Translations under genes and position numbers: made by a program | Assembly: GCA_946406115.1 (NCBI GenBank) | Contig: OX291550.1 | Coordinates: 24,652,722-24,716,721 of the forward strand | Direction of reading: 5' to 3' | DNA length: 64,000 nucleotides | Source of the DNA: Apoda limacodes | Taxonomy: Eukaryota > Arthropoda > Insecta > Lepidoptera > Limacodidae | In this document: one piece after another, positions 1-12,335 of the stretch | Layout: every line of letters begins with the position of its first letter | How positions within the stretch are numbered: the stretch's first letter is position 1 | The notes under the pieces: generated by a model | What the model was told of the DNA's origin: nothing | What the model saw: the letters and a program-made list of their open reading frames with translations, nothing else | Databases searched by the model: none

Positions 1-2051
1 TATGGATTATATTTATTTATATTATATAATATTCCCAAAAGTTCGACTGATGCATACTATAAGCACTTTATGTCAATGCTATTTGCTAGTGTGAACTTTA
101 CAACGAGCAAATTAATGGTTTAGGCCATACCGTAAAGTGGAACATATGCTGTACCATTACGTCTTTACCAAACGGTACATTATTGGTGAAATTTACCGAA
201 GTTCACACCCGAGTCCGGCCCCGATATCCAATCAATTGATTCTCGGAATAATGAAATTATAAAGCAATGCTTTGCGGCCAGTATTTTGCATGGACAGGTA
301 ATTTTCGAACAGCTAATTTTACATTATTTTATAACCATAGATATAAGAAACTTTACCGTTTTGGCTGGTAGTATTTTATAAACACGTTTTTTCCTGATTT
401 TACAATTTTGCTTTACTATGACTATATGAGTATTCTATTTCCTTCTCCGTCTCTCCAGCTATCCCTGTAAAGGTTATGTCAGTTGGATATATTGTTATGA
501 CGCAAAAGAAATCAGAACTAAAGGCTTAACATACTCACTGAAAATATTTGGATTTAAATTTTTGCGCTTTGAAATATAGACACGGCCAAAAAATTGAGAA
601 ACTATCGCCAACACCTCCTCCTTTCGATGCTTTATACTTCTATGACTGCAATAAAAAAAAATTCAAAACAAAAAAAAACTAAAGTAACAAACTGTTTAAG
701 TACCTAGCTAAATTAAAACATAATCTGAATTTTGCTGTTATGATTAGGATCTTAACTTAATTCTTAACATACTGAAAATATTATATATATAACATACAGT
801 CATGGCGTCGTAAAATATAGTTACGTTAAAAAAATAAAGAAACTATCGCCAATAAAGTTTTTCCTCCTTTATCGCTTTCTATCGATGGTTTCTACTTACA
901 TGGCTGCAATTAAAAACAAGAAACATTATTGACAGTACGATAAATCTCAGAATCATTACGAGTATTTTACCATACACAAAACATTAAGAAGTAGGTACTT
1001 AAGTGAAAGACTCTTTGAGTACGTCGCTAAAATTAGGCAGCAATACATTATAACAATATTACACTCGGCCATTAATCAAAACAATAAATCCCAAAGTTAA
1101 TAAAGACAACAATACACAAATAAAGATACAATCTTGCAAAATATAAGCCATAAATTATCTATAATTCGGGTAAGGAACGTCTAGCTACGGCCATATCAAT
1201 TTCCCTTTACTGTTTCTATAATAGAAATATAAAAGGCATCGCAAATAGAATAGCTTTTATTGAATAGAAGCATTTAATTTCTGGTCTGCGATTTCTTCCA
1301 ACGATTGTGCGATCTATGAATAAAATAAAAATATTATTTTGTTGGGGTCGAACTTGGGTCGAAGGAAACGATGACTGTATATTTTTGACATTGTTTTATT
1401 GGTTTAGAACTTTATGGTTAAATTTTAGTGTATGTCCGTCCGTTTGTCTGTAGGTACCAAGGATCAAAATGTTTCCGTTTTGATATATTGGTTCGTAGAT
1501 GCTTTAACAAAACAAATTAGAGTCATAATTTTCCGCTTAATCAAGTTCAATGGCGGTTTTGGATGTTAAGACCTAACTTCTTTTTCGTTTTTATTCTTAA
1601 ATATTTTTTTTAATGAACAAGGACCGTGGTTTTTTGCAGACTGGATTCGCGAATCGGAGTTGCGCAAGCACAGTGCCAAAGTTAGTCTGTTTATTTGTCA
1701 CTGTGTTATTATAATCCTGCTTTCTTTCTATAGATAAAGTTGAAACTTTACCGATTCCTAATGTGAACCGACATACAGTTTAGAAATATATTATATTTTT
1801 TTCCGTCGTAATAAGCGGTGTCGTGTAACTCCCATTATAAACTTTCTTTTCCTATTCGTTATGATTTTCAAAAAAATGCTGAATCAGGTAGTGGAGCTCA
1901 TACAATCAATACAGTAGATCTAGATTAAGGTCTTATTAGTCATGAAACACCAACTTTAGAGTAATAGTGGTAAAAATAAAAGATCAAGGACAGAATATTT
2001 TCTCTTAACCATATCTTGATGAACTACAAGATGTAAGCCAGGATTGGTAAA
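1..2051. other. AT-rich noncoding DNA upstream of the visible unc-4 exons
   Basis: No exon-like open stretch or RNA gene is recognisable here. The only repeat trace I see is a short CCGTCCGTTTGTCTG fragment near 1434-1450, belonging to the family seen in full at 11473-11892. By position this is probably intron, or 5' flank, of unc-4, because the first visible exon starts in mid-codon at 3937. Confidence 0.5.
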
Positions 2052-2120
2052 TTTGTAGGCTACAGCGACCGCTTAACATCAGCGAGCCGTATGCTTATTT
2101 GCTAGTTAAGTGGTATAAAA
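2052..2120 (+). repeat. 3' tail fragment of a lepidopteran LINE
   Basis: The segment reads as a degenerate version of the tail ending in GCTTGTTTGCCACC then GTGGTATAAAAA, which also closes the LINE copies at 8125-8580 and 42476-42758. Only the last 70 bases or so are present, as expected for a 5'-truncated LINE insertion. Confidence 0.6.
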
Positions 2121-2340
2121 TAATAATATGACATCCAATAATTGAACGTAATACTGACCTATAAATATACTAATCATAAAAAATTAAATTGTTAAAATGT
2201 CTATAAAAGATGACATTCAGTACAGGAATCACACACGTTTGGACAAATGTTATAACATAAGTCTATATTATTCCTGAACTCATCAGCGAATTATCTCGTT
2301 TGCAGTACCAGAAATTGTATTAACCTCGTTGTACTACCCT

Positions 2341-3140
2341 CAAATAGATACTTACCAAGTCCACCCCTCCCCCCCTCCCCAGTGACATTAAAACATTGAG
2401 CAGACTAAATTAAACCGCGCCAAAACTGTTGTCTGCAGGCCCAAGGCGGTCGTTTGTTTTAATACAATAACCGTATTCATCTCTTTCACTCCCCTCATTA
2501 GGCTTTGCTTTCTATCTCGCTCGCACTCATATCATTTACTTTATTCTCTTAAGGCGACATGTGCGCAATTTATCAACAGTATTAATTTAGACGTAAGAAT
2601 TTGCTACTGGAAGATCGCACTAGATATATACACAAGTAAAAACATCCTAGTTTTCTAAAACTACTTTTATGTACTTCCTACAAATTTTAGTCAATTTTAA
2701 ATAAAAGTTTATACAATTCCAGAATATGATCATATTGCAATAAATACAAAATTAATTTTATATACCAAATAGTATCAATTACATATCACCTTAATTTCGT
2801 TTTAAAATAAAAGCCCAGCCTTCCTAAAAACACAAATGTGTTATGGACAGAAGCGCGTTCGTCTTAATCACATCTAATTTATTTAGCCCCTCTGAGGGCA
2901 CCGCGAGTAATTTATAGCTATCTCTGTCAGTTTTCAACCTGGTCCGATGCAGGCGTCTCCTTCTCTCGGGACCATTTTTAATTAAAATCACCGAGAGAGA
3001 ATTAGAAATTATATTCTATTTTCTAAAACTTGTTCTGACGCAAACGCTTTGTTGGAGATTATCTCTTTTTTATGAGCCCCTGGTCGCGGCTTTGTTTTAA
3101 CGGCTGAGGAATTGTCTAAATTAACTTTGTTATAACTACC
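2341..3140. promoter_or_regulatory. Candidate cis-regulatory region upstream of the unc-4 homeobox exon
   Basis: This block is GC-richer than its surroundings, free of the repeat families seen elsewhere, and dense in short homeodomain-type cores (CATTAG, TAATTT, TTAATTAA). At 2962-2998 the octamer TCTCTCGG is followed by a palindromic TTTTAATTAAAA and then by CCGAGAGA, giving an 8-bp inverted repeat around an AT core. The regulatory role is inferred from composition and position only. Confidence 0.3.
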
Positions 3141-3539
3141 GCTGCCTTTTATGGTTACGTCTAATTCATTTCAATCCTGTGGTTTCATTACTATTGGAAA
3201 CGTTTTTGCTTTAGTGATTTGTTTTATTTTATTACATGGAAAGATATTATTTTCACACTCAATTTTGTTTTATTAAACAATTTTATAGTGATGTTATAAT
3301 AAAGGAGTGTTGATAAATAATTGATAAATGCACGAGGCAAGACATTATTGTATTTTGTACGGACAAATTAAGTTGTACCGTTTATATATCATTCTTTCCT
3401 AAAGAATAAAACATTTGTTTTGAAGATGGCATTTGTGCAAGTAATCTATTATTTCAGCAATGTTTTTTTTTGAACCAATCGTATTGGCCTGCTAAAAGAA
3501 CACAATAAAATAAAGTTATATAATAAAGTTCGTTTAAGT

Positions 3540-3674
3540 CAGAAGACGACTGCTGAATGTAGGCCTCTCCCATACCTACCACAACGACCAGTCCTGAGCG
3601 ACCCTCGTCCATCGGCTTCCTGCGGCTCTAACTAGATCGTCTGTCCACCTGGTAGGAGGCCCTCCCACGCTGCC
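3540..3674 (-). repeat. RTE-type LINE, C-terminal coding scrap
   Basis: On the minus strand one frame stays open and reads GGPPTRWTDDLVRAAGSRW, then TRVAQD. This is the conserved C-terminus of RTE-like endonuclease/reverse-transcriptase proteins. The motif is followed by a stop and by the usual LINE 3' sequence. It lies about 260 bases before the first visible unc-4 exon. The rest of the element is absent. Confidence 0.75.
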
Positions 3675-3936
3675 TTTCTTCAGCTTGCTAACAGTTTTTG
3701 CTATGTCGGTAACTTTGGTTTTTCAGCGAATTTATTCTTTTCCGACTTTATCGCGCAAAATAACACCAAACATAGCATTTAAAAGCCAGCAGTTAAATGT
3801 CACTTCTTAAAGTGCTATGTGCTAAAGAATTTCGGCAATCATGAAGGCAATTTGCACCTTTGACACAAGTTTTTTAAATTTTGATCGGGTGTTTCTACCA
3901 ACTGACCTCTTTTATGTAATCAACTTTGATTTCCAG

Positions 3937-4109
3937 GTGGTGTGGGTGACGATGATGGTGACAGTGGCAAGCGACGACGATCTCGCACCAACTTCAACTC
4001 CTGGCAACTGGAGGAGTTAGAACGCGCTTTCATGGCTTCTCATTACCCTGACGTATTCATGAGGGAAGCACTTGCCATGAGACTTGACCTTAAGGAGAGC
4101 AGGGTGGCT
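3937..4109 (+). CDS. unc-4: unc-4 homeobox gene, internal exon: homeodomain residues 1-46
   Basis: UNC-4/UNCX is a paired-class homeodomain transcription factor of the nucleus that sets motor- and interneuron identity (known for the family). The exon starts after TTTCCAG (AG at 3935-3936) in phase 1 and ends before a consensus GTGAGT donor at 4110. The reading frame runs [11 protein letters not shown] and then the homeodomain from 3972: [18 protein letters not shown] (Phe8, Leu16 and Phe20 present), [17 protein letters not shown] and ESRVA. The [12 protein letters not shown] segment is a strong UNC-4 signature. The exon stops exactly after homeodomain residue 46, the classic 46/47 intron of paired-class genes. 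The GTG at 3942 is not a start: the frame is open back to the splice site and the true start lies on an upstream exon not identified here. The second half of the homeodomain is 21.6 kb away. Confidence 0.95.
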
Positions 4110-5075
4110 GTGAGTATACAATTGGTTATTAACATTTTGACCAAATAATTAAAAACGAAAAATCCATTTTTGACGGTGTACTATGTAACTGCGACTAATT
4201 GTAAACAAGTGTTACACTGGTCCGTAATAAATTAAGCCCTATTGATATAAAAGGGAGGGATATGGCGTATTGAATGCTTGGAAATTCGATTTTTCATACT
4301 AAAAATACAAAAATAACTCTATCTGTTATTACTTTTGAAAACTAAATACGGAATGAAATCATGTTGGTCATGCCTCACGGTGTTAATTTTTAACACCGCC
4401 AGAATAAAAAAGCTAAGTCTACTGGATGGCGCTGTTGGTCATGTCCTAACGAATTAAAATATATGTCGTCGGCCAATCATAGAATCCGGCAGATCCGGTG
4501 TGCCTGGACAGATCATAATTTGGCGGCATTTTATGATTTCCTTAATTAATAGGCTAGACAATTAATAAAAGGCCTATTTTTAAGTGCACATCAAAAAACT
4601 TATCACCCGTCAATTGATTTAAATCAAATAAACATTTTTTACATAAAAATAATTATTGTAATGCAAACAAATCATATCGTTAACAAAACTAGTATGTACC
4701 AAAAATAAAACGAAAATATGCATCAATACTATATTATATTTTTTCCTCTAATGCGCGACCAAAAAGTTGATACATGTACAAAAATATTATTTTCATATCA
4801 AATATAGTGATTGCACATCAAACTAACCAGAGCGTACCAACGTAATACTCACACATATATAACAAAATGACTATTTTTGCAACATGTTTTTTACTAAGCA
4901 TCTCAAACTCACTGAATTTCAGAAAACACACTCAGAAAAAATCAGTATTGGTATTATTATAGCATTATTTTTTAAGATTGATCTAACACACTGAAAATTA
5001 ATATTGCGCGCTTTCTATCACTTTGCCGCTGAGTAAGTGCCTACCTCTAACAATACCTCAGAAATCGGTGGATTT

Positions 5076-5467
5076 TTTGGGTTCCGTACCCAAAGGGTAA
5101 AAAACGGGACCCTATTATACTAAGAATCCGCTGTCCGTCCGTCCGTCTGTCACCAGGCTGTATCTTATGAACTGTGATAGTTAGACAATTGCAATTTTCA
5201 CAGAAGATGTATTTCTATTGCCGCTATAACAACAAATACTATAAAATAGAATAAAATAAATATTTAAGGGGGCTCCCTTACAACAAAGTGATTTTTTTGC
5301 TCGTTTTTGCACGATATTGATAACGGCAACAGGTAGACGCTTGAAATATTCACAGAATATTTAGTTATATTATCACTTTAGAAATAAATAATTATATTAT
5401 AATGAAACCAATATTGAAGGGGAACTCCCACACAACAAACGTGATTTTTTTTTGCGCTTTTTATAGA
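5076..5467 (+). repeat. High-copy lepidopteran repeat with CCGTCCGTCTGTC core (copy 1)
   Basis: It starts with GGGTTCCGTACC, carries the CTGTCCGTCCGTCCGTCTGTC-type run near 5130-5150, then CACAG with the AGGGGGCTCCC and GATATTGATAACGGCAACAGG blocks also found at 36438-36809 and 56484-56782. Complete copies elsewhere in the window end in ACGGAACCC, a GCGAGTCNGACTCGC palindrome and CACTTGGCCGGTTTTT, so this copy lacks the end. The class is unclear to me; it is non-coding. Confidence 0.75.
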
Positions 5468-6370
5468 TTGAGAGCACTTGGCTTTTTTAAAAAAAACATT
5501 GGAACAGTTTGCATTTACAAGTCTCAGGGTGAAAGCATAGAAAATATTTGTTTTTTTTTCTTTAAAAAATATAACATAATGCGTTACTAAAACTTCAATT
5601 AATCTTTTAAAAGCAAAAGTAATTTGAGTAGCAATCTTATTTGATTGTTAGCGTAAATGTTGGCTCAACTCAGTTTAACACCACAGCTGTATTATTAGAT
5701 GTGATGGAATAATATCATGAACGTTAGACCGATGTCCATAAATGAGACATTAAGGATCCGCTAAATATAATTTTATTTCGCATTAAATAGAGGGTTGAAC
5801 GGTACTTAATACGTAACTAATTGAAGGATTCAGAATACGTTAAGAGACCTGTTCGCCTACTGCTCAACTCCGCATTCGTAGTTTCTCTTATTTATTTATT
5901 TGATTTTTTAGGTAGAATAAGGAATTTAGGTTCGTCGTTTAGTAGTTTCTTACTTTGGGTAAGAACATGTAGGCAGGCATATTTTAAATATAAAACAATT
6001 TGAAATTAAATATTTATAAATTGTAATAAATTTTAAACTGACACATTTCTACACAAAAAGAATAAAAGAACTTTAAAATCGTATAAAATAGAAAACTACT
6101 AAAAGGCTTACCTTAACTTTTTTAGCAATTTCGTGTGTTTGATATTTTTAGAAGTTATAGGCAGTAAAAATGTGAAGGAAACTACACACATTTAAAAAAA
6201 TGTAAAAAATTTTGAAGACTATAAGCTGTCGATGGCTGTGTCACCAAAGTGTTGCAAGCATCAATGTATGTATGTTTTAGGCTATTTATTTTATATTTTA
6301 TACTTACATACGTTAACCGTTTTAAAACATCAGGGCAGACCGTAAAAGGTACATAGAACATGAGTGAAAG

Positions 6371-6449
6371 GCGTGAGTGATACCCCTGGTGTTACAAGGT
6401 GGTCAGACGGTAAGGCGTAAGCTTGTTTGCCTTCGAGGTATAAAAAAAC
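6371..6449 (+). repeat. 3' tail fragment of the same LINE as 2052-2120
   Basis: It contains GAGTGATACCCCTGGTGTT and then GGTCAGACGGTAAGGCG, GCTTGTTTGCC and GTATAAAAAAA, matching the 3' end of the LINE copies at 57281-57681 and 8125-8580. Only the tail is present. Confidence 0.65.
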
Positions 6450-8124
6450 CTAGGCAGCCCGAAATTTCAATTTTAATCTAATATAAAATAAAAATACTTT
6501 TTAATCTACCATAAGAATATGTCGCATTAACTACACGTAATTTGTTTAATATTTTTCGTAAATTTAAAAATATTGGTTGAAACCTAAAAATATATTGTGG
6601 GCCTCCCAAAGAGAAATTCTGACTACGGGTATGCATGTACGTCATTAGCTAAATATAAATTCAAAAGCTTAATTTCTGAAAAATAGTATGACAACTTTTT
6701 TGAAGTCAATTAACTATTAAGTACTAGTAACTACGGTTTTGAACTTTTGATGACAAAATAGCGTTCTGGATAAAAGAAATGGCGAAAATAACTCTCCAGT
6801 GTAGCTAAAGTATGCGGATCATTCTCACTAGATCCATTGTCCAGATCCATAATGGATCAACTATCCGGAAAGTATAGCTTCGACCATAAGTTGACGAATC
6901 TTTTAACCGCGAATGTTGCAGAACTAAGTCTTTTCGCCAATTTAGCTACATACCTAAAAATACTGTATTATCTACAATATCTAACTGCTGCCCGTTTATA
7001 AATACACTGGTTCTTACCTGACTGACATTTGGTGTTAAAAAAATTATACATTTGGTTTTCTTGCTATTTACGAGAAAATTATTCATGTTGAACCGGTGGC
7101 CAAGTTTAGTCAGACAGTTGGTAACATTATCTATTTAAAATAGTTACGCGTCTTTTAAGTTTAAATAAAAGTGAAGTATAAAATAAAATTGTTATCGAAC
7201 GTTTTTTTGTATCTTTCTTATTTAATACTGGGCCTAAAAATGATAAAATCCATTTTATTAGACCGCATACATAGGTGTGCTTGTGTTTTATTTGGGAAAG
7301 TTTGGGGCTCCGTAGGATACAGGGATATACACGGGAATTAAGATTTACAAATATAGGAACCAACATTAAAACTCCACAAGAAAATTACACCGGATCCGTT
7401 AAGTTAGACCCGGTAGTTAGAAGTTCGTAAAGAAGTAAAATCGTTTGAGAAGCAGCGGCGTGTGACGGACATTTTATATTTAGCGCACATGTGCTGAGGG
7501 CTGTCTGACACGCGTACATGCGTAATGTCTTAATTTCTTTTGTAGTGGGCAAGCTCTAAACATTTTAGTACACTTAACAATTCACGTGGTGAAATGTTAT
7601 ATGAAATTGTATATTCTAGAAATAACCACCAACTTTTTTTATGGTATAACCACTACGTTGCTGTTGATAAATTGCAGCTGTACTGTGGCCCTGGTGTTCA
7701 TATTTAGGAAAGATGTGTTGTACTGTATGTAAGGAAATTAGCTATCTTAGTATCGAACATTTTGTCACTGATATACGCTGCTATGTCATATGACAACAGT
7801 AAACCGGACTCAGAATCTGTTTGCAATTCGTGTAAACAAAAATGACCTTGACGCGCGTCTTTCGCTTTGTTAGTCTATGCAACATATACATAAATACGTA
7901 TAATATTTATCATTGTAAATTTGAAATTTTGTAGATTTTAGGTTTAATCAGTGTCGTGATTTGAAAACCAGTTAAAGAATGTGACAATAAAGGTAATCAT
8001 GTAAGTATTTTAATGATTTATGATTAAATCACCAGAAAAAGTTAACATTAAGTAAAGTGAGGTTATGTTTACAAGATTTGCATAGAGATTTTGAGTCAGG
8101 TTTATATGACTTAGGCCTCCTTCT

Positions 8125-8580
8125 TCAAGTAGATATACCCGGATACAAGATTAGGCCTTTTGACTGGTTTAAACGAAGATTTAAGAGAATTGTTAACGAT
8201 CTTTTACTCACAAGCCGTATCGAAACCTTAAGTCTGAGGAGAGAGTTTGGCTCCCTGTGTGTGTTCTACCGCTTGAACGGGCTGTGTTCTGAGTTCTAAG
8301 AAATTGTTCGATACTACGGCTACTTTCTACCATCGCACTGCGTCACGTAAGTACGTATAGTGTGGTTTGATAGGGACCCGCTGACGCTTATGTTGTGGAA
8401 TAATCTCCCTTCTAAGGTTGGACTAGGACTAGGGTTGGACTGGGGTTCTTCAAAAAAGAATTAATTGGATTTTCAAAGGGTTGGCAACTCGCGATTAGTG
8501 CCCTGGTGCTGCAAAAGTCCATAGGCTGCGGTGACTGCTTCTTATCAGGCGGACCACAGGCTTGTTTGCCACCCTAAAAA
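8125..8580 (+). repeat. LINE reverse-transcriptase C-terminus, 5'-truncated and decayed
   Basis: The translation contains FKRIVNDLLLTSRIETLSL, RREFGSLCVFYRLNGLCSE and, after a frameshift, TATFYHRTA. This is the C-terminal region of a lepidopteran non-LTR retrotransposon polyprotein also visible at 25107-25509 and 42476-42758. It ends in the common tail (GGCGGACCACAGGCTTGTTTGCC and poly-A). The apparent 80-residue ORF starting at 8057 is this remnant, not a host gene. It is abutted by an RTE scrap at 8584. Confidence 0.75.
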
Positions 8581-8583
8581 CAC

Positions 8584-8705
8584 TAGACTGCTGGACATAG
8601 ACCTTCTAGTTAAAACAAACGCTTGTACCTAGCGCCTATCCGCGGTCTTAACCGTATCGTTAGTCCACCTAAGGCTGTCTTCCACACAACGTTTTCGGAA
8701 TCGCG
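8584..8705 (-). repeat. RTE-type LINE, C-terminal scrap
   Basis: The minus strand reads LRWTNDTVKTADRR and then a stop, a diverged version of the RWTDDLVRAAGSRW motif at 3540-3674. On the plus strand it begins CTGCTGGACATAGACC, the familiar 3' end of these LINEs. It lies tail-to-tail against the preceding LINE fragment. Confidence 0.6.
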
Positions 8706-8822
8706 GTCTCAACTCTAATTTCTTCCTCACCGTTCATAAAATTTGGATTAACATTGTCATTGTAATTGAAAGATAGTAATGAGAGGATCAAGAAGTTGAA
8801 GATGTAAATAGGTACTTAGTTT

Positions 8823-8941
8823 ACAGTGCAACAAACTTTTCTAACCCAGTGTTTGGTCGCTAGTGTCGTTGTAATTTCACACCATTTTAATATGGCTACT
8901 TTTTTTTTGACCACTGGGTGAGATAAGTTTGTTGCAGTATA
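8823..8941 (-). mobile_element. Short MITE, GTGCAACAAACTTTTCT family (copy 1)
   Basis: The ends are inverted repeats: CAGTGCAACAAACTTTTCT at the left and AGTTTGTTGCAGTAT at the right, with TA at both edges, as in Tc1/mariner-type MITEs. The core has GTTGTAATTTCACACCATT and AATATGGC, shared with the copies at 27060, 28180, 49258 and inside the 13.5-14.3 kb duplication. There is no coding capacity. Orientation is opposite to the copies at 27060 and 49258. Confidence 0.8.
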
Positions 8942-9849
8942 CTTAGTTGTATTATTTCACAGACTTAAGTCGAAAGGAACTTAATGACCAAAAAATAATT
9001 ATGTAAATATGAGAAGGACTAGGAAGACATAATGCCCAAATAGCAGAAAGTTTCGTTCAATATACATGAGGGACGTTTTTCCTTATTTTCCGAGACCTTC
9101 CGAAGCTAAGCGGCCTTTGGGGACTCCGCCAGAGCCCACACAACTTTTATAAGCATAAACTTTTGAATGAATCCGTATTTATATGTGAAACCGCGTAAGG
9201 ATACCATAGGTAGCGAAATGATAAATATATATAGTATATTAATAGAGACATATATATCATAATAATATGACTAATAATTATTAACGATTACTTATTATAA
9301 TATTATTAAGGTTTGCTCTTTTCAAATTCGTTTATAATAATTCTTATATAAAAATTATGTGTTAAACGCCATTTAAAAACCGAACATACCCCGTTTTTAA
9401 GACACCTCATTTGAAGAACATTTGTAGTATTTCGACTCCCCATTTCAGACTCCATTCTTAATGAATAAAAAAAAATGTATCCTTTTTACGTTGGATAAAT
9501 GCTTGGCTGCAAGTTCTACAGCCGTTTCAAGATTGAACATTCGTAGTACCTGTCTAAAAACTACTGCGACATACAGATGGAAACCGAAGTCTCACCAAAG
9601 GATTTCCTTTATACCATTACCATTCGTAGTTTGTGAGGAATCACATATAATAGGTACAACACCGATAAGAAAAATCACTTAGCATAGTTGACAGAATATC
9701 AGATTTACAAAATATAGAAGTAAATTTACTTATGCCTGACATTAATATACCGTTTAGAATTTTTCAATTTACATACTTAGAAATTGTGGCTCAGAATAGC
9801 TGGCAAGAATATCTACGACGTCTTTTATGTAATCAGTATCTACGTTGAT

Positions 9850-10090
9850 TGTATCTAACATATCGAAGCGGATCTCGTTCCAAGAGACAGACTATCCCGC
9901 AGCTCTTCTAATAGTAGGTATAAATCAAAAGATTGCAATCTCGCTGGCACCCCTGGGACATGAGCGAGACGGCAAGATTGAATAGCATAGATTTAAATGG
10001 GCGGGTCAGATAAGGATGGCTGTAGATCCCGCCGCTCCGACCTCAACGCGCTGTGGCTCGTAGGGACGTCACAATTCGATTACAGCTCAA
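9850..10090. promoter_or_regulatory. GC-richer, repeat-free island in unc-4 intron 1
   Basis: It stands out from the AT-rich intron and matches no repeat family in the window. Short sites include AGATAAGG (GATA-type, 10008-10015) and GACGTCAC (CRE-like, 10065-10072). It is a candidate intronic enhancer on composition only; single motif matches are weak evidence. Confidence 0.25.
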
Positions 10091-11472
10091 TAAAGTTAAA
10101 GTGACTTGTTTTCGTCTGTAAAGTGGATTTTTTTCCTTGTCTTTGATTTTTGTATTTTCTTTCGTTCGTCTCGAGTTCTGATCTTTTATTTCTTAGGGTG
10201 TTTATTGCAATATGGCTTCACTGCTCTTTCACCGGCTTAATGGTGAAACGATATACTATAATTTTACTCTTTAAAACGACGAGGACATACTTACAATCAT
10301 TTAATCTCCTTCTATGGATCTTAAGTGCGTATTTAACTCTTAATTGGAAAATAGACACAGGTAGGTACTTGCTTGAAGAAGGTACTGTAATTTCAATCCA
10401 TAGAGATTCCAAGTTAGGAAGTAATTTACGGTTTTACATTACACAGGGGTTGCGGAAAATCCGTTAAAATCCCATACTCTTTCTTAAATGGCATATTTCT
10501 ATGTAATTTCATCCCTTACAAACGTAAAAGTCATGAAAACAGCCCACTTTGGCGTTACCGCGGAAGTATCGACTGCATTTTAAAATTCATGGCATAAAAT
10601 TTACATTTATATGCCAATTTCATTCCTTAAAAGAACATCAGCGGTTGCACGCACACATCAGTATTCCACACACAACCGGGTATGGTTCAATACTTCCCCA
10701 AAAGGAAAAAAATAGAAAATTTCCCTACATTCCCCGGTTGGGTAGGAGAAAAAGAATGGAACAAGGTTTAAATATGGAACACTAAATGGAACGCTTAGGC
10801 GACAAAATGCGGATAGAATATAAAATTTAAGGACGTATTCCTGTCTCTATCTTTCATATGTATTTTCCCCTGTTGTGTTCTCTCACAAGACTCGTCGGTA
10901 TCAAGCATGAGGCGAGTTTACCGCCCAAGGCTTAGCGGTAAAAGATAGACCTGAAGCCTGCTTGACTGTAGGGTTGCCCCTAAGGCGATGAATTACAGCG
11001 CATAAATAATTTTCTCGCCAGATAGTGAGTGGTTTTGCTAGGTAATCTGATTTAATTATGCTTATGAGATGTGGCGCTTTAAACTGCTTAGTAATATAGT
11101 TAGTATTTTATTTGAATTATTAAATAGTTCAAGTAATGCTTTTTATATTTAAACATTTTCTTAGATAAAGGTTATAATTAATACTCCATAAAAATAATTT
11201 GATTAGGTATTTCAGGCATACTGAAGCAAATTATGCTAATCATTTACATTACGTATACAATATTTCAACTAACACTAATGACGATTAACATTTTATTAGG
11301 CAACAGACATGTTATAATTTTATAGGAGTAGGCATTTTGGTCACGAAGTTTTCATATCGTTCATATATTTATTTCAACTTAACATTTAATTTTCATTAAA
11401 TGTCGACAACCCTGACTTTCTCATGCAGTCTGTGCAAATGTTGTACAAGAAACGTGAAATTTGTATCGTTTT

Positions 11473-11892
11473 TTGGGGTTCCGTACCTCATAAGGAAAAA
11501 CGGAACTCTTATAGGATCACTTCGTTGTCCATCCGTCTGTCTGTCCGTCAAGACCCTTTTTCTCAGGAACGCGTGGAGGTATCCAGCTAAAATTTATACC
11601 CATTACTCAGGTCTACTGTCCCTTAGAGCTGTGAAAAAATCAAACTTCTAAGCCAATGCAATCAAAAGATACAGCCGTTTATAACGCAAATTTTCGAAAC
11701 TCCCATGGGAATCGAAACCTACAGGGTACTTCCCGTAAACTCAAAATCTTGAAATTAGGTACGAAGTAAAGACTTATAGTACAGATAAAGGAATAATTGC
11801 GAAAACCGTATATTTTTAATAATATAAAACAATATATAATAAGTTTGCACGGAACCCTCGGTCGAGCCAGACTCGCACTTGTCGGTTTTTTT
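11473..11892 (+). repeat. CCGTCCGTCTGTC-core repeat, essentially complete copy
   Basis: It runs from GGGGTTCCGTACCTCATAAG through CCATCCGTCTGTCTGTCCGTC and GGGTACTTCCCGT to GCACGGAACCCTCGGTC, GACTCGCACTTGTCGG and a T run. The termini are partly inverted (GGTTCCGTA against ACGGAACC). The small ORFs at 11400-11651 and 11679-11982 are shadows of this repeat. Confidence 0.8.
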
Positions 11893-12285
11893 ACATACGC
11901 ATCAAATTGCAATGTTTTAATACAGACCTTGTTTTATATTATTTTGTACACTCGAATCAATAAAACTATGATTTTGGCTTAAAATTTTAAAATGGCAAAT
12001 TACACATAGATTGAACTTTATTTTTTAACTGAGCCTAATTCTTATTTATCTTGATTTTAAGTGTACAGAATAAGACATAGTAAGCAAGTCAAAATTTGGT
12101 TTACTTATATAGTTTCAATTCTATTAAAAAGTAATCTGCTTCTAAAATATTTCTTGCAGTTTTATTAATATAGTCATAGTAAATAAAAAATAAAGAGAGA
12201 GAGACCGGCAGTAATGCTAGCGAATACATATAAACTGTGAATCCATCATTTTAAAAATAACATGGTATGTGTCATTGGATGATCA

Positions 12286-12335
12286 GAAAAAACCGTCAAG
12301 TGCGAGTTGGACTCGCGCGGCGTGGGTTTCGTACC
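12286..12335 (-). repeat. Terminal fragment of the CCGTCCGTCTGTC-core repeat
   Basis: AAAAAACCGTCAAGTGCGAG, TTGGACTCGCGCGG and GTTTCGTACC are the reverse complement of the terminus seen at 11850-11892. Only the end of the element is present. Confidence 0.7.

Noticed and set aside
1..3936. Upstream unc-4 exon with start codon
   Set aside because: I looked for an open stretch ending in a phase-1 GT donor with UNC-4-like sequence and found none that I could defend.
3942..4148. 68-residue ORF starting at GTG as a small homeodomain protein
   Set aside because: It is an exon with consensus splice sites. The ORF runs into intron after 4109, and homeodomain helix 3 is on the exon at 25730.
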